Assembly: GCA_025455505.1 (NCBI GenBank)
Contig: JALOMK010000021.1
Span: 1-13,386 of the forward strand
Direction: 5' to 3'
From: Bacteroidales bacterium
GTDB lineage: Bacteria; Bacteroidota; Bacteroidia; Bacteroidales; VadinHA17
Length of the DNA stretch: 13,386 nucleotides
The position numbers were made by a program, and so were the translations under genes. The notes below the pieces were generated by a model. It saw nothing but the letters and a program-made list of their open reading frames with translations, was not told the DNA's origin and did not search any database. Shown piece after piece: positions 7,586 to 13,386 of this stretch. Numbering within the stretch: position 1 is the stretch's first letter; every line of letters starts with the position of its first letter.

Positions 7586-7641
7586 TGACACAAATTTCTA
7601 AAATTTCTTTAAATCAAACAGTTATTATGATAAATATTTGG

Positions 7642-9603
7642 TCACTCCTTCCCCCTTGGCAGCACAATCCTGAAGCTCGTCCCGGTAGGTCCCTTCGCGG
7701 GATCGGTATTCGATTCTGCTGTTATCTGGCCCTTGTGCATCTTAACTATCCCATAAGCCGTTGCAAGACCCAGGCCCGTTCCGTGACCGATGCCCTTTGT
7801 TGTAAAGAAGGGCTCAAAGATCTTGGCCCTGTCCTCCTCCTTAATGCCCGTGCCGGTATCCCTGACAGTCAGAATCACATCGCTGAGAGTATCTTCAAGA
7901 AGTATCTCAATAGTACCGCCTGCAGGCATCGCATCGATTGCATTCTTTACAAGGTTGGATATTACCTGTGTCATCTGTTCCATGTCGAGCATCGCGTCAG
8001 GATTAGTAGTAAGGTCGCGTATCTCTATGCTGACCTTTTCCGGGATTATCAGGCTGCCCAGGCTGCCGCTTACCAATTCCTTCAGGTTAACATGCTGGTG
8101 GTTGACCTGGTTTTTCCTTGCAAAGTTAAGAAGCCCGGCAACTATCTTCTTGCATCTTCCGGCCTGGTCGACAATAAGCTTAAGGTCTTCTCTTACCGGA
8201 TCGCTCTCACCTGTCTCGTCGAGGAGTATGTTGCTGTACATTATTACAACGCCCAGCGGATTGTTCAGCTCGTGGGCTATACCGGCAGACAGCTGTCCCA
8301 TGTGTGCCAGTTTCTCCGACTGCTTAAGAGCCTGTCGCATGGATGACAGCTTCTCATTCGAAAGAGCCAGGTCCTTGACTGATTTATGGAGTTTCTCAAT
8401 AGTATATGGAAGACACATTTCGACTTCAGCCAGGCCCTTCTTCACGGCTATCGCGTGTTCTACACAGCTCTCGTAACCGCAGGCGCCACAGTCGAGCTGA
8501 TCCTTTCTGGAGAGTTTCCCTATTTGGGAAAGGATGTCTGACACATCTTCCTCGGTAAGCGACTCGGGCCTGTGATCCTCGGCCCTGTGCCTTATCGAAA
8601 GATCAAGATCGTTGTACTCATCGAATGTTGCTTTCCACTCGTCGGAATCGATTATTCCCAGTTTGCTGCTTGCATAGGAACTCACAAGAGAGCGCCTGTT
8701 ATACTGGCGGCCATTCTTTGAGAGACCCGGACCCATTATGCAGCCCTCGCAGCAAAGCAACTCCATATGCTGATTGCTTATTAGACCGCTTTCGAATTCC
8801 TTGAGCGCCCCCTGGAAATCGATTCGCCCCTCTGCGGCTATTATGTTACCGGTAATGGCATTATCACTTATCCTGGCTGTCTGTAGCAGGCCGCGTGCCA
8901 CAGGAAAGATTGCTCCCCTGCCCCCCACCGGAGGATCGAACTCAGAGGGAGATGTTCCGGCAGGAGTGATGCCGACACCGGTCAGCATTTCCCTGAGCTC
9001 GGTAAAGGTTATAGCCTCGTCGACTTCGGCGCTTTCGGCTTTTTTGGCAATACAGGGTCCGATGAAGACAATAGCCGTGTCGTCGCCATATTTCTTCCTC
9101 ACTACCCTCGACATAGCAACCATAGGAGATACCACGGGTGCGAGGTTATCGGCAAGGTCGGGGTGGTAGTATTTCACATAGTTGACAATGGAGGGGCAAT
9201 CGGAAGAGATATAGAATTTCTCACTGTCGCCGACGAGCTTCCTGTACCTGTCGGCAACGAGGTCGGCGCCGAAGGAAACTTCACCTACAACGCTGAACCC
9301 GAGCGAACGGATCATCCCCACGAGCACTTTATGGTCAGGTATATCCGGAAATTCCGCCGGGAAGCTAGGTGCTACAATTGCCGCGGTTTTGCTGCCGCTT
9401 TCAAGAAGCTTTTTGACCCTGTCGGTCGTGTTAAGGAATACCTTCGCGCCCTGGCTGCATACTTTTGTGCAGTTGCCGCAGGCGATGCACCTCTCGACAA
9501 TTACCTCTGCCTGGCCTCCCACTATGCGGATGGCTTTTGCGGGACATTCCCTCACGCAGGTGTAACAGGTCCTGCAAAGCTCTTTTATAGTATATACAAG
9601 CAT
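7642..9603 (-). CDS. Sensory [FeFe]-hydrogenase fused to histidine kinase (HydS-like)
   Basis: Domains in order over 653 residues are: two [4Fe-4S] ferredoxin motifs (C10/13/16/20 and C39/42/45/49); an H-cluster domain (about 72-310); a four-Cys FeS domain (C372, C375, C380, C397); a short coiled-coil-like linker (about 400-430); a HisKA helix with GIAHELNNPLG (H444); and a HATPase domain with the N-box around 546-559, DTGTGI (582-587) and GTGLGL (608-613). H-cluster loops are SSDCPSI (C136), GPCIAKKAE (C184, K187) and ELLCCEGCIMGPG (C284/C285, C288), so four Cys ligands are available. The relay-Cys position is Asp (D135), and the third loop has a shortened CxxC-type spacing. Sensory (group C/D) hydrogenases commonly have PAS domains after the FeS domain; none is seen here. 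It is 18 bp behind hydA, and probably reports H2 or redox state to the receivers that follow. Confidence 0.92.
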   Translation of the reverse strand: MLVYTIKELCRTCYTCVRECPAKAIRIVGGQAEVIVERCIACGNCTKVCSQGAKVFLNTTDRVKKLLESGSKTAAIVAPSFPAEFPDIPDHKVLVGMIRSLGFSVVGEVSFGADLVADRYRKLVGDSEKFYISSDCPSIVNYVKYYHPDLADNLAPVVSPMVAMSRVVRKKYGDDTAIVFIGPCIAKKAESAEVDEAITFTELREMLTGVGITPAGTSPSEFDPPVGGRGAIFPVARGLLQTARISDNAITGNIIAAEGRIDFQGALKEFESGLISNQHMELLCCEGCIMGPGLSKNGRQYNRRSLVSSYASSKLGIIDSDEWKATFDEYNDLDLSIRHRAEDHRPESLTEEDVSDILSQIGKLSRKDQLDCGACGYESCVEHAIAVKKGLAEVEMCLPYTIEKLHKSVKDLALSNEKLSSMRQALKQSEKLAHMGQLSAGIAHELNNPLGVVIMYSNILLDETGESDPVREDLKLIVDQAGRCKKIVAGLLNFARKNQVNHQHVNLKELVSGSLGSLIIPEKVSIEIRDLTTNPDAMLDMEQMTQVISNLVKNAIDAMPAGGTIEILLEDTLSDVILTVRDTGTGIKEEDRAKIFEPFFTTKGIGHGTGLGLATAYGIVKMHKGQITAESNTDPAKGPTGTSFRIVLPRGKE

Positions 9604-9621
9604 CCCGTCTTACTGATTAAG

Positions 9622-11343
9622 TCACAGAAGAACATTTCTCTTTTCGAAGTGTGTATGGAATATTTTCCGGTCTGATATCTCGCTGTTCTCTTTCAGAAGC
9701 CTCTCACAGAGGTTTATGAACGACGGCGACTTGCATGGAAGGCTGATTGCGCCAGTCTCATCGCTCTGCAGGACAAGCTTTGCCCTGTTTCTGACATCCT
9801 CTTTCGCAGAGGAAAATGGCATGCCTGCACCGTGAACGCATCCCCCCGGACAAGTCATAACTTCAACAAGGTCAATACTTCTGCCGGCCGCAATTGCAGC
9901 CTTTAACTTCTCCAGACCTGTGAGCCCGTCAACTACAGCAACTGTCAGTTCAGTATCTCCGATTGTGAAGGAGCTTTCCCGGAACGATCCCCCCAGCCTT
10001 ATCTTTCTGAACAGCTGCCTGTCTGCTTCTTTGCCTGTCTTCTCGTGGTGAATATGCCTGATAATGCCTTCGGTGATTCCTCCGGACACTTCCGAGAGGG
10101 CGGCAAGAGAGCTCCTTGTAGACAACGGCTCATCTGCCGGTTCCTCGGATGCATTCGAGGTATCGATGCCGTAGAGCCTGATGAGCCTGGCGAGTTCCCT
10201 TGCAGTGAGGACCGAATCAACATCACTGATGCCCTTGCGCATCATGCCGTCGCGGCGGGCTTCGAACTTCATTGCCATACATGGTGTTGCCGACACTGAA
10301 AAGATGCCCTCGGGCTTTACTTTCGCCTGGGAAGACACAACTGTCTTAATCAGAACTCCCGTGATCTGCTGAGGCGACTTCACTGTTGACAGTGAGGGAA
10401 GCAGAGAGGGATGGAACTGCTCTGCATACTTAACCCAGGCAGGGCAGGCCGAAACATAGAGAGGTGTGTCATTCCCTTCACTTTTCCTGTCCATCAGGAG
10501 GGCTGCTGTTTCGTGAATCATAATATCGGTGCCGCTGCCGGTTGTGAAAACCAGGTCGAAACCAATCCGCCGCAGTATTGAATTCAGAATCCTGTCGAAA
10601 TCGCGTGAATATTTTATGCCAAGTTCCTCGGCGACTCCCGATGCCACCAGCGGTGAATACTGAATTACTTTAAGAATGTCCGGTTTATTGAGGTATTCCT
10701 GCACCTCGCTTATGCTGTGTTTCTCGTGGAGGGCGCCTGTAGGACATACAAGTACGCACTGTCCGCAGTGTATGCAGCTCGAGAAGTTGAAGTCCTTGTC
10801 CATGGCCGGACCCACATGGGTGAGCCTGCCTTTTTTGATAAAGTCAAGTGATGTTGCAGTCACTACCTCCTCGCATACCCTGACACATCTTCCGCAGAGT
10901 ATGCATTTAGATAGTTCCCTGACTATGGCCGGGCTCGACTGGTCGAGTCGAAGCTTAATCCTCTTTCCTCTTATCCTCCTTTCGCGGATGCCCAGTTCCT
11001 CGGATAGCCTCTGGAGTTCGCAGTTGAGGTTTCGTTCGCAATAGAGGCAATCGTCTGGATGGTTCGAAAGGAGAAGCTCTACAAGCGTCTTACGGGCCAT
11101 AATCACTCTCGGAGTGTGAGTTTTTATAACCATCCACTCCTCCACAGGCTGGGAACACGCCGTGACAAGCCTTTCCCTGCCCTCGACCTCCACTACACAC
11201 ATTCTGCAGGCCCCTGTCGGTGTGAAATCCTTCATCCTGCACAGGGTAGGGATCTTAATTCCGTTCCTGTTAAGCGCCGAGAGTATTGTCTCGCCCTTCT
11301 CGGCCTTTATCTTCTTGTTGTTTACAGTTATCGTGAAGAGCAT
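9622..11343 (-). CDS. hydA: [FeFe]-hydrogenase catalytic-type subunit HydA with divergent active site
   Basis: This is the H-cluster subunit of a multimeric cytosolic hydrogenase, 573 residues. Electron-relay sites in order are: plant-type [2Fe-2S] (C35, C46, C49, C63); His/Cys3 [4Fe-4S] (H95, C99, C102, C108); and two ferredoxin [4Fe-4S] clusters (C147/150/153/157 and C190/193/196/200). The H-cluster domain starts at about 223 with all four Cys ligands: C300 (SACPAW), C355 (TPCMAMKFE), C498 and C502 (EVMTCPGGC). Numbering almost equals that of Clostridium pasteurianum CpI, so departures are easy to see: relay C299 is Ala, K358 is Met, M353 is Thr, F417 is Ser, G418 is Glu, and E282 is Ala by my alignment. 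The CpI E279 and S319 equivalents remain. It starts 5 bp after the hydB stop. Cofactor loading looks possible, but normal H2 turnover is doubtful. Confidence 0.93.
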   Translation of the reverse strand: MLFTITVNNKKIKAEKGETILSALNRNGIKIPTLCRMKDFTPTGACRMCVVEVEGRERLVTACSQPVEEWMVIKTHTPRVIMARKTLVELLLSNHPDDCLYCERNLNCELQRLSEELGIRERRIRGKRIKLRLDQSSPAIVRELSKCILCGRCVRVCEEVVTATSLDFIKKGRLTHVGPAMDKDFNFSSCIHCGQCVLVCPTGALHEKHSISEVQEYLNKPDILKVIQYSPLVASGVAEELGIKYSRDFDRILNSILRRIGFDLVFTTGSGTDIMIHETAALLMDRKSEGNDTPLYVSACPAWVKYAEQFHPSLLPSLSTVKSPQQITGVLIKTVVSSQAKVKPEGIFSVSATPCMAMKFEARRDGMMRKGISDVDSVLTARELARLIRLYGIDTSNASEEPADEPLSTRSSLAALSEVSGGITEGIIRHIHHEKTGKEADRQLFRKIRLGGSFRESSFTIGDTELTVAVVDGLTGLEKLKAAIAAGRSIDLVEVMTCPGGCVHGAGMPFSSAKEDVRNRAKLVLQSDETGAISLPCKSPSFINLCERLLKENSEISDRKIFHTHFEKRNVLL

Positions 11344-11348
11344 GGCTT

Positions 11349-13307
11349 CTATTTAACGTTTACGGCGCTGAACTTGCAGACATCAAAGCATATTCCGCAA
11401 CCAATGCATTTGTCCTCGACTATGAAGAAGGGCTGAAGGCGAGTCCCGTAGATTGCATTGACCGGACATTTTGCAGCACAGGCAGTGCAACCGGTGCACT
11501 TCTCAACATCGATCGAGAATGTCCTCAGTCCGCGGCATATGTTCGCCCGGCAGCGCCTGTCGAAAATATGTTCCTCGAATTCATCCCTGAAATTCCTGAG
11601 GGCACTTATAAAAGGGTTGGGGGCTGTCTGGCCCAGGCCGCAGAGAGAGGTGTCCTTCATAACAGAGGCTATTGTCTCGAGCTGCATCACTCCCTTGAAG
11701 CGTTCGAGAGTTGTGCCAGCCTCTTCATTCGCGGGTTTCTTAATAACGCTTTCGAGTATCTCCAGCATGCGGCCCGTACCTTCCCTGCATGGAATGCATT
11801 TCCCGCAGCTCTCATTCCTGATGAACTCCATGTAGTAGCGGACGAGGTCCACCATGCAGGTGTTGTCGTCGATTATGACGAAACCGCCGGCGCCCATCCC
11901 GATTCCCTTTTCCCTGAGCTCTTCGTAGTCGATGCGGATGTCGAGATTCTCAGAAGTGATAAACGAGCCTGAAACGCCTCCGAGCTGCACAGCCTTGAAC
12001 TCCTTCCCGTCCTTCAGTCCGTCGGCGATCTCCTCAAGGATTGTGCGGACGGATGTCCCCATCTCTACTTCAACCACGCCCGACATCCTGCCTTTTCCGG
12101 CTATTGCAAATACCTTTGTCCCCTTGCTGGTGGCGGTGCCAAGCAACCTGAACCACTCGGGGCCGTGCTGCATGATAAGTGGCACGTTCATCAGGGTCTC
12201 TACGTTGTTAATTACTGTGGGCTTGCCCGAGAGGCCTGATGTTGCAGGGTATGGGGGCTTCAGCTGGGGCATGCCCCTTTTTCCCTCGAGAGTGTTGATG
12301 AGGGCTGTTTCTTCGCCGCATACAAAGGCTCCCGGTTCCCTGCGGACAACTATATCGAGGTTGTAACCGCTTGAGAATATGTTATGTCCAAGGATTCCGA
12401 ATTCGCGTGCCCTGTCTATGGCCTGCTGGAGCTTCCTGGCTGCATACCCTGCGCCTGAGCGCATGAAGACTATACCTGTGGAGGCACCAATGGCATATGA
12501 GGCTATAGCAATACCTTCCACCAGGCGGTGAGGATCGCTTTCAAGTATTGTCCTGTCGGTAAAGGCTCCCGGATCGCTCTCCTTGGCGTTGCAAATAAGA
12601 AACCTGGCAGTGGAAGGAGTGTTGAGTGCGTGCTTCCACTTGGTCCCGGTGGGATAACCGCCGCCGCTCCTGCCGCGCAGACCGCTGCGTTCCACTATGT
12701 CGCACACTTCCTCGAAGGTATAATGACGTATTGCCTTCACGAAAGCCCTGTATCCTCCCCTGGCAATATATTCCTCGATCGACTCGGGATTGTAACAGCC
12801 GCAGTTTCCGAGAATTACCCTCTTCTGGTTTGAAAAATACGGAAGATCCTCGATGAACGAAATGCCGGGCCATAGTTCGAAGCCCCTGGACCCCGACTGG
12901 CCGATGAGGTCATCAGGATTAATGTCGTTATGAAATACCCCGTCGAGAAGCGATTCTATCTTCTCCTCGGTGATGTTCCTGAAATAGAGTTTATTCTTGC
13001 CGGGCAGATGGATGCAGACAAGGGGCTCGAAATTGGCAGGGGCAGTGCAGCCAACCTTTACGAGTTCGCAGGCAATGCTGTTCTCGCTGACATAGTCGGA
13101 AGCAGTTCTGATTGTTTTCTCGGAGCCTGATATTATGCTGCTCGTACCTGAAGATATGTAGATTACCGGCACCGAAGGCTTCTCCCTTTTCACCTGCTGC
13201 AATACCTTTTCGGTTGCTGCGGGAAGAGTGTCCGATTCAAAAAGGAGGACCTCCGTCTTCAGGAAATTCATGAGGTCGCTGCCTGTTACTTTTTTTGAAT
13301 CAGTCAT
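11349..13307 (-). CDS. hydB: NuoF-like flavoprotein subunit HydB of [FeFe]-hydrogenase
   Basis: HydB carries FMN and links NAD(H) to the hydrogenase; 652 residues from the ATG at 13307 (a TTG lies at 13313). Domains are: an N-terminal thioredoxin-like domain (about 1-125); a NuoF flavin domain (about 160-420; GLRGRSGGGYPTG, GAFVCGEETAL, NNVET); an SLBB region; the N3 cluster (C501, C504, C507, C556); and two C-terminal [4Fe-4S] clusters (C604/607/610/614 and C634/637/640/644). The thioredoxin-like domain should hold [2Fe-2S] on four Cys, but compared with Thermotoga HydB they read Ser52, Ser57, Cys87 and Ala91. In the flavin site CNGDEGDPGAF is CNAKESDPGAF, and the RAEY motif is RSGA. Its start overlaps the stop of the upstream gene by 8 bases, indicating translational coupling. 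Confidence 0.94.
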   Translation of the reverse strand: MTDSKKVTGSDLMNFLKTEVLLFESDTLPAATEKVLQQVKREKPSVPVIYISSGTSSIISGSEKTIRTASDYVSENSIACELVKVGCTAPANFEPLVCIHLPGKNKLYFRNITEEKIESLLDGVFHNDINPDDLIGQSGSRGFELWPGISFIEDLPYFSNQKRVILGNCGCYNPESIEEYIARGGYRAFVKAIRHYTFEEVCDIVERSGLRGRSGGGYPTGTKWKHALNTPSTARFLICNAKESDPGAFTDRTILESDPHRLVEGIAIASYAIGASTGIVFMRSGAGYAARKLQQAIDRAREFGILGHNIFSSGYNLDIVVRREPGAFVCGEETALINTLEGKRGMPQLKPPYPATSGLSGKPTVINNVETLMNVPLIMQHGPEWFRLLGTATSKGTKVFAIAGKGRMSGVVEVEMGTSVRTILEEIADGLKDGKEFKAVQLGGVSGSFITSENLDIRIDYEELREKGIGMGAGGFVIIDDNTCMVDLVRYYMEFIRNESCGKCIPCREGTGRMLEILESVIKKPANEEAGTTLERFKGVMQLETIASVMKDTSLCGLGQTAPNPFISALRNFRDEFEEHIFDRRCRANICRGLRTFSIDVEKCTGCTACAAKCPVNAIYGTRLQPFFIVEDKCIGCGICFDVCKFSAVNVK

Positions 13308-13386
13308 TTTCAATCATGTATTTTAGTTTCTTCAGAAGTGCAGGCAGCTGTTCTGGCTTCACATGAAGGTGATAGTCACCGTTCAC
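13300..13386 (-). CDS. C-terminal end of upstream gene, possibly HydC/NuoE-like [2Fe-2S] subunit (5' part outside window)
   Basis: Twenty-eight codons and a TGA are visible, in frame to the window edge. The visible start is VNGDYHLHVKPEQLPALLKK, followed by LKYMIEND. The pattern of a strand, a Y, then VKPEQLPALL resembles the C-terminus of thioredoxin-like [2Fe-2S] ferredoxins (NuoE/HydC or the short ferredoxins next to NuoF), and a HydC subunit is expected beside hydB. The cluster-binding Cys would all lie outside the window. The stop overlaps the hydB ATG by 8 bases, so the two genes are in one operon. The family call is tentative; that a gene ends here is secure. Confidence 0.5.
   Translation of the reverse strand: MNGDYHLHVKPEQLPALLKKLKYMIEND

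Noticed and set aside
7586-7641. Rex operator or exact TAnnTTTG promoter in the A/T-rich gap before the response regulator
   Set aside because: Near matches such as TAACTGTTTG have the wrong spacing, and no TTGTGA-type palindrome is present.
7564-8476. Long open frames of 260 and 228 codons on the plus strand
   Set aside because: They lie antisense to the sensory hydrogenase-kinase, whose domains are unmistakable. Their translations show no recognisable motif, so they are shadows of its codon pattern.
9163-9675. A 170-codon plus-strand open frame
   Set aside because: It is antisense to the start of the sensory hydrogenase and the end of hydA; no family features are seen.
1-13386. CRISPR arrays, tRNA or rRNA genes, insertion sequences
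   Set aside because: No regularly spaced repeats, cloverleaf or rRNA stretches, or transposase frames were seen; the window is almost fully coding.

Overview
The window looks like a piece of a Bacteroidota (probably Bacteroidales-like) chromosome. Pointers are the M14 peptidase type, the near absence of Shine-Dalgarno sequences, one promoter of the TAnnTTTG type, and a short GC-rich intergenic repeat of a kind common in that phylum. The assignment rests on these features only; no database was searched.

Layout. Bases 1-2256 (+) hold the C-terminal part of a secreted-type M14 zinc carboxypeptidase, cut by the window edge. A perfect 8-bp hairpin (2294-2315) separates it from a convergent [FeFe]-hydrogenase gene cluster that fills the rest on the minus strand. 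In transcription order (right to left) the cluster reads: the last 28 codons of an upstream gene, probably a thioredoxin-like [2Fe-2S] subunit (HydC/NuoE type); HydB (NuoF-like flavoprotein); HydA (H-cluster subunit); a sensory hydrogenase fused to a histidine kinase; a single-domain response regulator; a REC-histidine kinase hybrid; the redox repressor Rex; a RibF homologue; the maturase HydG; and a tandem-duplicated TM1266-type (ACT-like) hydrogenase-associated protein. Most gaps are 1-20 bp, so from HydB to RibF this is essentially one operon. Larger gaps precede the response regulator (56 bp), HydG (59 bp) and the TM1266-like gene (137 bp).

How it may work. HydB and HydA would form the cytosolic NAD(H)/ferredoxin-linked hydrogenase. 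HydG supplies CO and cyanide for its H-cluster; HydE and HydF are not in the window. The hydrogenase-kinase would sense H2 or redox state and pass phosphate to receivers that have no DNA-binding domain. Rex would read NADH/NAD+.

The unusual part is that several members depart from their family norm at active-site positions. HydA has Ala where the proton-relay Cys should be, Met for the conserved Lys beside the diiron site, and Glu for a pocket Gly. HydB has lost three of four Cys of its N-terminal [2Fe-2S] domain and has altered FMN/NADH-site residues. The RibF homologue keeps its FAD-synthetase half but has lost the riboflavin-kinase motifs. The sensory hydrogenase has Asp at the relay-Cys position. 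Together this suggests a divergent hydrogenase-like complex with its own flavin enzyme and sensory branch. What it does cannot be settled from sequence alone.
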